Source: a bacterium (GTDB lineage: Bacteria; SAR324; XYD2-FULL-50-16). Taken from it: DNA of 64,000 nt. Location: positions 20,632 to 84,631 of the forward strand of contig JAHJRI010000189.1 in the NCBI GenBank assembly GCA_018830885.1, written 5' to 3'. Below, in pieces: positions 16,842 to 24,525 of the stretch. The notes beneath the pieces are model-generated. The model was given only the letters and a program-made list of their open reading frames with translations. It ran no database searches and was not told the DNA's origin. A program made the translations under genes and the position numbers. Every line of letters begins with the position of its first letter. Position 1 is the first letter of the stretch.

Positions 16842-17432
16842 ATGAAAAGAATATGCGTTTTTTGTGGATCCAGCCCCGGTAGCAGGCCGGAATATGCTGA
16901 GGCCGCCAGACACCTCGGAGTCACACTTGCAGAAAACGACATCGGTCTCGTATATGGTGGCGCCGATGTGGGAATGATGGGAGCAATTGCCAGCAGTGTT
17001 ATTGCAACCGGGGGTTCCGTGACCGGGATCATACCAAGGCAACTGGCTGATCAGAAGGTGGCGTTTACCGGGCTTGCAGATCTCAGGATCGTCGACTCCA
17101 TGCATCAGCGGAAAGCATTGATGGAAGCGTTGTCTGATGGATTTATTGCACTTCCGGGTGGACTGGGTACCATTGAAGAGTTTTTTGAAATCTGGACGTG
17201 GGCGCAACTGAATATGCACCGAAAGCCCTGCGGACTATTAAATGTCTGTCACTATTTTGACAGACTGCTCGCCTTTCTCGATCATACTGTTGAAGAACAG
17301 TTTGTTGAAATTGACCACCGCAGGATGATCATCGTCGAGAAAGACCCACTTACACTGATCGAGCGTTTCCGGACCTATCAGCCGCCCGTCACAGACAAGG
17401 CAAAATGGGCCCTGAAAATGAACAATAGCTGA
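16842..17432 (+). CDS. LOG-family nucleoside 5'-monophosphate phosphoribohydrolase
   Basis: A 196-residue Rossmann-type protein. It begins ICVFCGSSPGSRPEY and contains LVYGGADVGMMGAIA, the MHQRKALM helix and the PGGLGTIEEFFE signature, all typical of the 'lysine decarboxylase-like' family renamed LOG (cytokinin-activating in plants). These enzymes cleave the N-glycosidic bond of nucleoside monophosphates such as AMP or isopentenyladenosine phosphate, releasing ribose 5-phosphate. The bacterial role is usually nucleotide housekeeping. It is a single forward gene converging on the ECF transporter genes. Its product was often misannotated as lysine decarboxylase, for which no PLP site exists here. 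Confidence 0.92.
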   Translation: MKRICVFCGSSPGSRPEYAEAARHLGVTLAENDIGLVYGGADVGMMGAIASSVIATGGSVTGIIPRQLADQKVAFTGLADLRIVDSMHQRKALMEALSDGFIALPGGLGTIEEFFEIWTWAQLNMHRKPCGLLNVCHYFDRLLAFLDHTVEEQFVEIDHRRMIIVEKDPLTLIERFRTYQPPVTDKAKWALKMNNS

Positions 17433-17597
17433 AGACAGGTGAAATATGTCAATTAAATCAGAGACAACTGCTAAGAGCAGTACCCCAGATCCGGGTTCAG
17501 CTGACTTCGCATGAATACACATCGTATTGTAATGTTCACATGTGGGACGATGCCCCTGTGAACCAGCATCACCAGTTCTGATATTTTACTATCTTTC

Positions 17598-18353
17598 TCA
17601 TACAAACAGCATCCAGAGGCAACAACCGCCTGCCAGGGCAAGTACCCTCCAGTCACTGTGTTGGCATGACAGTAAAGGGTCCGTGCGGTTTTCAGAAAAA
17701 CATCGAGCCTCCATTGCATCAACCATTTCGTCCGCTTTTTTAAAAATCCCCTCCATCAACGGCAGGACAAAAATACGGATCCGAAACAGGGGATTCTTTC
17801 TACGGCCGACCGCCCGTGATTGCTGTGCTTCTGCAATTTCAGTCGATAACTCCAGGATCATGGGGATAAATCGGAACATCAGGCTGATCATCAGTGCAAT
17901 CCGCTGACCGGAAATCCATGGAACCGGTTTTAAATACCACTGTATGGCAGCCTTAATCTCCATTGCTCTGGAGGTGCGGATAAAAAGCAGTCCCAGCACG
18001 ACAATCAGAAACAATCGCCAACAGACAAGTCCACCGGCCAGGACACCCTGTTCAGTGATACTGAGGCTTCCTATTGAGAAAAGGGAGACACCCGGTGTGG
18101 TAAAAGAGCGGGCTGTAAAAACAAACAACAGCAATAACAGAAAGAAACGGATCTCCTTCAGTACGCTTTTGAATGAGATATGCAGCTTAATAATAATCGG
18201 TATCAGTATGACGGTTAAGCCCAGCAGGCCCCCGGGATTTGACCGGGCAACCGCGAGATTCACGCCGAGTAGCATCACGAGCTTGAAACGGTTGTCCAGG
18301 AGGTGCAGGAAGGAGTTTCCGGGATGATAGTCAAAAGCAGTTATATGAGCCAT
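17598..18353 (-). CDS. bioN: Energy-coupling factor transporter transmembrane protein EcfT (BioN-like)
   Basis: A 251-residue polytopic protein with four to five hydrophobic segments and a C-terminal amphipathic coupling region. The two EcfT signature motifs are present as AQQSRAVG and AMEARCF; their Ala-Arg pairs insert into the grooves of the ATPases. It overlaps the ATPase gene by 13 bases and is last in the birA-bioY-ecfA-ecfT set. With BioY (substrate binding) and EcfA (ATPase) it completes a biotin importer of the BioMNY type. Because BioY is the only substrate-binding S-component nearby, it is most likely dedicated to biotin. A 7-bp GTTCACA/TGTGAAC hairpin at 17534-17563 follows its end. 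Confidence 0.88.
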   Translation of the reverse strand: MAHITAFDYHPGNSFLHLLDNRFKLVMLLGVNLAVARSNPGGLLGLTVILIPIIIKLHISFKSVLKEIRFFLLLLLFVFTARSFTTPGVSLFSIGSLSITEQGVLAGGLVCWRLFLIVVLGLLFIRTSRAMEIKAAIQWYLKPVPWISGQRIALMISLMFRFIPMILELSTEIAEAQQSRAVGRRKNPLFRIRIFVLPLMEGIFKKADEMVDAMEARCFSENRTDPLLSCQHSDWRVLALAGGCCLWMLFV

Positions 18354-19090
18354 GATCGCAGTCCTTGCCCGTATCTCGATGTACAGGGCTCCCGTATCCC
18401 GTATATTTCAACTTCTCCCATCAGGTCAACCGGTTCTCCACTACGAACAATACGTCCATTTTGGATGACGACCAACCGGTTGACATGAGCAATTACTTTT
18501 TCCAGTTCATGGGTCACAACAATGATAGTATGACCTGTTTCGTGGAGATGGATAATCTGTTGCAGTAATTGACGTCCACCTGGATAATCCAGGTTGGAAA
18601 AGGGTTCATCAAACACCAGAATTCTGGGATTCATTGCAAGTACCCCTGCAATCACCAGACGTTTTTTTTCCCCACCCGAAAGCAGATAGGGCTTCTGATG
18701 TTTCAGATCCTGAAGACCGACAATGTTGAGAACCCTTTCAACGCGCGCATCAATTTCGTCTCGATTCAACCCGAGATTCTCCGGTCCAAAGGCGATATCG
18801 CTCTGAACTGTTTCCCCGACAATCTGCGTATCAGCATTCTGGAAGACCATCCCCACCATCTGTCTCGCTCTTAAGAGGTCTTTCGAAACTGAAAGACCAT
18901 CCAGCAATACGTCCCCGCTGGTCGGCTTTAGCAGACCGTTCAAATGACGACAAAGCGTGGTTTTCCCGGAGCCGTTCGCGCCGGCTATCACAATAAACTC
19001 CCCCGCTTCAATGGAAAGATCTATATTCCTGATACCATAAGAACCATCAGGAAAAACATGGGAGAGATTTTTTATCTGGATCAGGCTCAT
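18341..19090 (-). CDS. bioM: Energy-coupling factor transporter ATPase (BioM-like)
   Basis: About 249 residues with a full ABC ATPase set: Walker A GANGSGKTT, Q-loop VFQNADTQIVGETVQ, the ECF-typical DIAFGPENLGL, signature LSGGEKKR, Walker B ILVFDEPFSNLD and the switch histidine in VVTHEL. It hydrolyses ATP to drive vitamin uptake. A single ATPase is encoded, as expected for BioMNY systems, where it homodimerises, rather than the EcfA1/A2 pair of shared ECF modules. ATG 19090 is taken as start; a TTG one codon upstream is also open. It is separated from bioY by about 200 bases that contain a hairpin. Confidence 0.92.
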   Translation of the reverse strand: MSLIQIKNLSHVFPDGSYGIRNIDLSIEAGEFIVIAGANGSGKTTLCRHLNGLLKPTSGDVLLDGLSVSKDLLRARQMVGMVFQNADTQIVGETVQSDIAFGPENLGLNRDEIDARVERVLNIVGLQDLKHQKPYLLSGGEKKRLVIAGVLAMNPRILVFDEPFSNLDYPGGRQLLQQIIHLHETGHTIIVVTHELEKVIAHVNRLVVIQNGRIVRSGEPVDLMGEVEIYGIREPCTSRYGQGLRSWLI

Positions 19091-19192
19091 CAAAATTTAC
19101 ACAGTGTCATCAATTGGAAAAACCCTTCAAGGCCCTGACCTTCACAATTCCAAGGGAAGCGCTTTTGAGACTGGAGTCCGGCAAATTCAATC

Positions 19193-19221
19193 CCCTGTGG
19201 GAGGATTTCCCTTCCACAGGG
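19193..19221. repeat. Hairpin between bioY and the ECF ATPase gene
   Basis: CCCTGTGG (19193-19200) pairs perfectly with CCACAGGG (19214-19221) around a 13-base loop, in the 200-base gap between two genes of the biotin module. No T-run follows on the reverse strand. It may moderate read-through or stabilise a processed mRNA end. Confidence 0.4.
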
Positions 19222-19292
19222 CTGCCATAAGCCATCGGGTTTTATCCATTCTCAATCCGGGAACATGGCCGAATTTACGATGGAGAAAAAGG

Positions 19293-19853
19293 CTAGAGCC
19301 TCATCCTTGGCTGCAGTAATCTTGCAATATAGACTGCAGAGGCTATCTTGAGAGCATCTCCGATTAAAAAAGGTAACATACCAACAGCGAATGCCTTCCC
19401 CCATGTCAGGCCAGTCATCAGTTTCAGCCAGGAAACGCCAATTCCGTAGACGATGGCAGACGCCAGAATCATCCCCAGAATATATCCGACCACCTTATTT
19501 CGATAACTGCCGTCCGCTGAGACCCGGAATCCTGCAGAAATGGCTCCTGCCACGATCACAGCAGGAATATAACTCAGCAGGTAACCGCCTGTTGGTCCCA
19601 GCAAATGGGCCACCCCTCCCCGTCCGGCAGAGAACACCGGAAAACCAACCGCTCCCGCGAGCAGATAAATCAAAACACTTGCCGCACCCCATTTCCAGCC
19701 GAGCAATACGCCGGCCAGCAGAACAAACATATTCTGCAGCACAATAGGCACAGGGCCAATTGGAATCGCCATAAAGGCTCCAGCTGATATCAGTGCTGCA
19801 AAAAGAGCGGCATACACCGTTAAACGAAGTTGAGTGGATCTGTCCGTTGTCAT
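19293..19853 (-). CDS. bioY: Biotin transporter BioY
   Basis: A 186-residue membrane protein with six hydrophobic segments. The BioY hallmarks are visible: GPVPIVLQNMFVLLAGVLLGWKWG near the first third, FSAGRGGVAHLLGPTGGYLLSY in the middle (the biotin-binding loop region), and a conserved C-terminal PFLIGDALKIASAVYIARLL helix. BioY is the S-component that binds biotin in the membrane. It lies 57 bases downstream of birA and upstream of the ATPase and EcfT genes, so a full importer is encoded in one direction. The start ATG has no strong ribosome-binding site. Confidence 0.95.
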   Translation of the reverse strand: MTTDRSTQLRLTVYAALFAALISAGAFMAIPIGPVPIVLQNMFVLLAGVLLGWKWGAASVLIYLLAGAVGFPVFSAGRGGVAHLLGPTGGYLLSYIPAVIVAGAISAGFRVSADGSYRNKVVGYILGMILASAIVYGIGVSWLKLMTGLTWGKAFAVGMLPFLIGDALKIASAVYIARLLQPRMRL

Positions 19854-19910
19854 CTGTTTTTATGTATTCAGGATTTTCCGTTCCGGGTTGGGAATGGTGG
19901 GCAATCTGTT

Positions 19911-20837
19911 TCAGGGTTGATGAAAACAATCTCCATAGAAGACTTTTTTAACCGTCCCGTCCGGCAGTTCCAGGACCAACGCCCCCGTATTGTCGATATC
20001 GACGGCCTTGCCGTATTGTGTATCCTGGGTTGTAACAATCCGCACTTCCCGACCCAGGGTGATGGTATATTTTTTCCATTCAGTCAGTACGTGATCCAGG
20101 TTTGGTCGGCTGATCTCCTTCTCGAACGCCTCCAAAAAATGTGTCAGGACTTTTTTCCTCGGTATTGTCTTTCCGGTTAAGGTCCTGATTGAAGTTGCAT
20201 TTGGTTCCATATGGGTGGGATCGTTGTTAACATTGATCCCGATCCCGATATTCAGAAATGCAACCCTGTCATCGGAAACCTCCATTTCACTCAGCATCCC
20301 GCACAGCTTTTTTTCATTGACAAGAATATCGTTCGGCCATTTCACGCGAGCATCAATATCAAAATGGCGTTGGATGGTTCTTGCCAGAACCAGTGATGCT
20401 GCAAATCCATAGCGACTCATCAAAGACGGTGGAATCAGCGGGCGGAGGATAATAGTGAAATAGAGACCACCTGTGTCAGAGTACCAGGTCCTGCTCAAAC
20501 GTCCCCTGCCGCTTCGTTGTTTTTCTGCAATAATGACCGTAAAATGGGGGCTTCCTTTGCCGGCCAGTTCCTTTGCAATAGTCATCGTTGAATCTACTTC
20601 ACTGTAATAATGAATATTAGGTTCCCATGTGGGAAATTCCCAGGGGTACAGCGCATCAGGGGAACTCACCAGCTGATAGCCAACAGCAGATGATTCAATT
20701 CGGTAACCCAGCTGCTGCAGTTTTTTGATATGTTTCCAGACACTTACCCTTGAAACACCGAGCCCTTCGCTGAGCTTTTCACCTGAGTAGACGGATTCTC
20801 GGTTCTCCGACAGGATCTTCAGTATTTCCCCCTTCAT
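19911..20837 (-). CDS. birA: Bifunctional biotin-[acetyl-CoA carboxylase] ligase / biotin repressor
   Basis: A 308-residue protein with AGGA upstream of its ATG. The N-terminal 60 residues form a winged helix (LKILSENRESVYSGEKLSEGLGVSRVSVWKHIK region). The ligase domain follows with EVDSTMTIAKEL, the biotinyl-AMP loop GRGRLSRTW, KWPNDILVNEKKLCGML and a C-terminal SH3-like cap ending ELPDGTVKKVFYGDCF. It attaches biotin to the BCCP subunit and, having the DNA-binding domain, probably represses biotin genes. As first gene of the biotin-uptake set it may control its own operon; no matching BirA operator was identified by eye. Confidence 0.93.
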   Translation of the reverse strand: MKGEILKILSENRESVYSGEKLSEGLGVSRVSVWKHIKKLQQLGYRIESSAVGYQLVSSPDALYPWEFPTWEPNIHYYSEVDSTMTIAKELAGKGSPHFTVIIAEKQRSGRGRLSRTWYSDTGGLYFTIILRPLIPPSLMSRYGFAASLVLARTIQRHFDIDARVKWPNDILVNEKKLCGMLSEMEVSDDRVAFLNIGIGINVNNDPTHMEPNATSIRTLTGKTIPRKKVLTHFLEAFEKEISRPNLDHVLTEWKKYTITLGREVRIVTTQDTQYGKAVDIDNTGALVLELPDGTVKKVFYGDCFHQP

Positions 20838-21074
20838 TTCATCCTACCCTCTGTAACGCTTTATCGAAACTGTTTTGCAGAGAAGCAGCCGTGAGAATTC
20901 ATCCACAGCGCTCCCTACTAATGTGTGCGTTGAAAGATATCTGCATCTGTTTTTCGTTACCCATATGGATAGTCTAGGTTAACGACATAGACACCAAAAG
21001 TCAAATTTCTTATTTAACTGATATTTATACTTTTAATTGGTCATTGCGACTATAGCGTCCCAGGAACGCTTCAA

Positions 21075-21374
21075 CTAGCGACAGGCGGGATTGAGTAACT
21101 CTTTCTTGATGGGTTGATCAAACTTAAGTTCTCCACAGGCTTTCAATGCGGCAATCTCAGCCTCACATGCCTTTACGATACCATTATAATAAACAGACTG
21201 GACAAAAAACTCACACTTCCCGGATTTGCGCACCTGGACTGGTCCGCAGGAATTCACGCAATTGTAGATATATACGCCATTCGAATTCCTGAGAATAAAA
21301 TCGACGGCTTTAACCGGCGGTACAAACATACTGGTCAGGTAAAAAAGCCCCAGCAGAAAAATAATCGGTTTCAT
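21075..21374 (-). CDS. Small exported cysteine-rich protein of unknown function
   Basis: A 99-residue protein with a classical signal peptide (MKPIIFLLGLFYLTSMF, likely cleavage after VKA). The mature part has six cysteines (YNCVNSCG, SGKCEF, KACEAE, KACGEL, NPACR), an even number suited to three disulfides in the periplasm. No family is recognised. It stands alone on the reverse strand between birA and another unknown. Confidence 0.6.
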   Translation of the reverse strand: MKPIIFLLGLFYLTSMFVPPVKAVDFILRNSNGVYIYNCVNSCGPVQVRKSGKCEFFVQSVYYNGIVKACEAEIAALKACGELKFDQPIKKELLNPACR

Positions 21375-21521
21375 CTATATTTCTCTGATTAAATTCAGCA
21401 TCACATGAATCACACGTATCTCTTTGACCAATGGTCTAATTTGAAGACGCTTCAGACCTTATCCGGCCAATCACTAACTCCAATCCCTTTTTTCTTTTAT
21501 TTCCAATATGCTGTATCCCGG

Positions 21522-21914
21522 CTACGCGGTCCCAAACCTTAAATCAATAGGTCGAACAGTCAATTCGCCCAGTCCAAACGAAACATAACGGATAAAAACT
21601 GAATTACTGAATTGGGACTGAATCACGAGGGTTCCCAGGCTTTTTTCAATGACCAGCCTGATTTCTGATTCGCTTAAGGCAGGACTGACTTCTATGGCAA
21701 CCAGATCCTTTAGGTTTCTGATCTGCTCCTGCAGATCATCTGCAAAGCTCTTTTCACCAATCTCCGGTCCCTTAACAAAGATAATGTGGCGACCAAAACT
21801 GTTTTTAAGTGCAATTTGCCGCCTTGAATCATCAAAATCCTCACTCTCCGGACCAATTTTAATTATTTCATAACAGGTGACTTCTTTCTCTTCAACGATG
21901 ACTTTCTTCGACAT
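21522..21914 (-). CDS. Hypothetical protein of 130 residues
   Basis: A strong ribosome-binding site (AGAGGAAATC before ATG) supports translation. The protein is soluble, without signal peptide, and mixed alpha/beta, with short phrases such as GRHIIFVKGPEIGEKSF and FIRYVSFGLGELTVRPIDLRFG. I do not recognise it. No operon partner is visible; the nearest gene downstream in the same direction is 148 bases away. Confidence 0.6.
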   Translation of the reverse strand: MSKKVIVEEKEVTCYEIIKIGPESEDFDDSRRQIALKNSFGRHIIFVKGPEIGEKSFADDLQEQIRNLKDLVAIEVSPALSESEIRLVIEKSLGTLVIQSQFSNSVFIRYVSFGLGELTVRPIDLRFGTA

Positions 21915-22259
21915 GATTTCCTCTTGACGTTAGCGTGCTTAAGCTTCTAACCAGCTTTTGTTGGTAGCCAGTGATGGTGTCTTGTTCCAGTCCGTTATCC
22001 TCATAAGCAGCGTCGTCCGCGTTGTTCCCGCCAGACCTGTTTTCGCTTGCAGAAGTCGTCAGACAGATGCGGACTACTCCTTTAATTAATTTGTCGCGAC
22101 TTCACGCAAATCCAAATTGAAGCCACACATTATCGTTCATACCTATCAGAGACAGGATGGGTTTACAACCGTTTTTTTCCCATAATAATATTGCCTTAGC
22201 GCCATTTTCAGCCATCCATAACGCACGTGAACAGCATTTCATCTGGAAATAAATGAGTG
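21915..22259. other. Intergenic region, nothing recognised
   Basis: 345 bases between two reverse-strand genes. No open frame, hairpin of note or promoter pair could be supported by eye. Confidence 0.5.
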
Positions 22260-22931
22260 CTAGCCTGTCTGGATGTTTTTTACTTCTTCAGGCCAGATGG
22301 TATCGAGCGGAGCAACGAAGATCATCCGTTTCCCGCGAACCGGGTGGTTGATTGTCACTGACCTCGCGTGAAGTGCCAGAGCCCTGTTGGGAAATTTTAC
22401 CTTCGAACCATACCTGAAATCTCCGATGATTGGAAATCCTATATGCGCTAACTGAACCCGGATCTGGTGATGTCTGCCCGTCCCCAGTACGATTTCTATC
22501 AGTGAGGTATTGTTGGAGTACAGGATCCGGCGAAACGACAGATCAGCCTCCTTTCCGATTGTTTCGTTTGTTATCCTGCTGTTGACCCCTTCCCGAACGA
22601 TCCGGTTCGAGAGCACACCTGATTTCGGGGGTTTTCCTTCAACCAGAGCCCAATATTTTTTCTCCACTGTTTTCTTGCGGAACTGATCCGACAAGCGACT
22701 GGCTGCCTTGGATGTTTTGGCGAAAACAACCACACCCGAAACAGGACGATCGAGTCGGTGGACCATTCCCAGAAAGACGTTTCCTGGTTTATCAAATGTC
22801 TCCTTGAGATAGTGGCGGGCAGCTTCCAGGAGAGACAAATCCCCGGTGATATCGCTTTGAATCAGTATACCAGCTGGTTTACAGACAACCAGGAGATGAT
22901 TGTCAAGATAGAGGGGGTGGATGGTCAGCAT
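22260..22931 (-). CDS. RluA-family pseudouridine synthase
   Basis: A 223-residue protein without the N-terminal S4 RNA-binding domain that RluC/RluD carry, so it is of the short RluA/TruC type. It has the opening LVVCKPAGILIQ, the catalytic aspartate in MVHRLDRPVSGVVVFAKT, KKYWALVEG, and HHQIRVQLAHIGFPIIGDFRYG near the C terminus. It isomerises uridine to pseudouridine in rRNA or tRNA; the target site cannot be inferred. It ends 48 bases after the paralogue-2 gene and could be co-transcribed with it. Confidence 0.92.
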   Translation of the reverse strand: MLTIHPLYLDNHLLVVCKPAGILIQSDITGDLSLLEAARHYLKETFDKPGNVFLGMVHRLDRPVSGVVVFAKTSKAASRLSDQFRKKTVEKKYWALVEGKPPKSGVLSNRIVREGVNSRITNETIGKEADLSFRRILYSNNTSLIEIVLGTGRHHQIRVQLAHIGFPIIGDFRYGSKVKFPNRALALHARSVTINHPVRGKRMIFVAPLDTIWPEEVKNIQTG

Positions 22932-22979
22932 GGCATTGACACCATCAGAAACGACTGTGGGGCTTGTTGAAATGCTTCA

Positions 22980-24263
22980 TCAATTGTCTGTCTGGTATCC
23001 ATATTTATCATCTTCCCAGCCATATTCTGCCATAATCATCTGAATTTCAATTTGAAGTTGTCTGGCCAGATCATAGGATCCTTTAATTCGATCTGCGTTT
23101 TCCATAATCCTTTTCAGAAACCTCACCGCTTTTTCCAGCATTCTTTTGTATTCGGGATTGTTGAATAACCCTGCCGATTCCTTGGCGACCCATGCGCCTT
23201 TTAAAAAGGGATCCACTTCATGGGGCTTCGTCAGGGCGCCATATTCAAGTTGCTGAGAAATCAGCAATGAACACCGTTTGAACAACGTTTCCGCTACCTC
23301 TCTGGATTCATCAGGATTCCCCCTGGCCAGGGAAAGCTGGAAATCCGTCACCCCTATCATGGTCCGGATCATGCTTTTTTGCAGGAGCAAGTCCTTTGAT
23401 ACATCGGGTATCGTCGCCAGGATGTCCTTAACAAGGTTTTTTAGAACTGGAATTCTCGCAAACAGAAGGCCCAATGTAATTATCACCAGGATTATATAAT
23501 TGGCTGTTTTTCCAACACCAACCGTTTTCGTTTCATCATGCTGGATAGCGGCGCATGCCTGTCGAATTTCATCTTTGGAAATACAACCGGAAACATAGAC
23601 AGAACCTTTCAATTTTGTATTGAGCATGACCAGTCCACCCAGTTTGTCTTTTACCGACAGTAATGAGGCAATCAACAGGAGTTTTTGCTGCAGTCCGTCT
23701 GATAACTTCCGGATATGCCAGTTAAAATGGCCTGTAATGCTGCTTTGTTCCCGCGAGATCCGCTCTTTGAGATGCTCAAGGTATTTCAGGTAGATTTTTA
23801 TAAACCAGGTTGCATTGTAAATACTGATACCTTCGTTGTGAAGGGCGCTGGCTATTTCAACCAGAGCGCTTTCCAGGATAATGAGTTTACGTTCATTAAG
23901 TCCACTTTGAGCCGTATCGTTAAAGATCTGGATCCCATTCAAGGCTCTGAGGTCAGCAAAATATGGATATTTTTTTATCAGGCGCTTTATTTTTTTCCTC
24001 GGATTGTTTATCTCCTTCTGTTCGGCAAAACGATTCACCTCTTCACGAAGTTCTGTGATATTAGGCATCTTTTTCGGTCCCAGGAATGATCTACCGCTTT
24101 TTTCAGGGTACTTCACATCGGATCCCAGAAACGCGGGGGTATCCGGGATGCGTTTCATCAAAGCATCAAGCTCTTCAATTTTCTGGGCGATCCGCTTGTC
24201 AATATCCTCTTTTTTCCCTTCCTTTGCGGGCGGGGTATCTATTTTATTTTGGGAATTTTCCAT
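22980..24263 (-). CDS. Unrecognised helical protein, paralogue 2 of a three-member local family
   Basis: A 427-residue, mainly alpha-helical protein. Block A (residues about 129-166) reads ILESALVEIASALHNEGISIYN, then ATWFIKIYLKYLEHLK. Block B (about 254-320) reads ILVIITLGLLFARIPVLKNLV, then ATIPDVSKDLLLQKS and LSLARGNPDES. Both align with the genes at 13515 and 43535. In this copy block B starts with a 15-residue hydrophobic run that could be a membrane segment. The N terminus is charged and probably disordered, with SFLGPKKMP matching FLGRKKKP of paralogue 1. It lies between an RluA-type gene and a REC-PAS-GGDEF-EAL regulator. No function is assigned. Confidence 0.8.
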   Translation of the reverse strand: MENSQNKIDTPPAKEGKKEDIDKRIAQKIEELDALMKRIPDTPAFLGSDVKYPEKSGRSFLGPKKMPNITELREEVNRFAEQKEINNPRKKIKRLIKKYPYFADLRALNGIQIFNDTAQSGLNERKLIILESALVEIASALHNEGISIYNATWFIKIYLKYLEHLKERISREQSSITGHFNWHIRKLSDGLQQKLLLIASLLSVKDKLGGLVMLNTKLKGSVYVSGCISKDEIRQACAAIQHDETKTVGVGKTANYIILVIITLGLLFARIPVLKNLVKDILATIPDVSKDLLLQKSMIRTMIGVTDFQLSLARGNPDESREVAETLFKRCSLLISQQLEYGALTKPHEVDPFLKGAWVAKESAGLFNNPEYKRMLEKAVRFLKRIMENADRIKGSYDLARQLQIEIQMIMAEYGWEDDKYGYQTDN

Positions 24264-24525
24264 GGAAAGGTAGGTATGCAGTCGGGTTTCGACTTAATCC
24301 TGTTTTTCTGAATCGTTATTGATTGCTACCGTCAGGATCAGGATCTGAAGCCTGTCCTTTTTTCACGATGCCGCCTGAAAAACTCCTGATTTGACCCTGC
24401 AACCGCTGTCAGGCTTTTGGAGCGAGTTGTTCAGTAATGGTTTATCGATCAAATCGAGTCACTTAAGTGGTGAAATTGCAGGATGCAGAAAATGACGATA
24501 GTCAGCAAAAATAGAGGCTGTTTTC

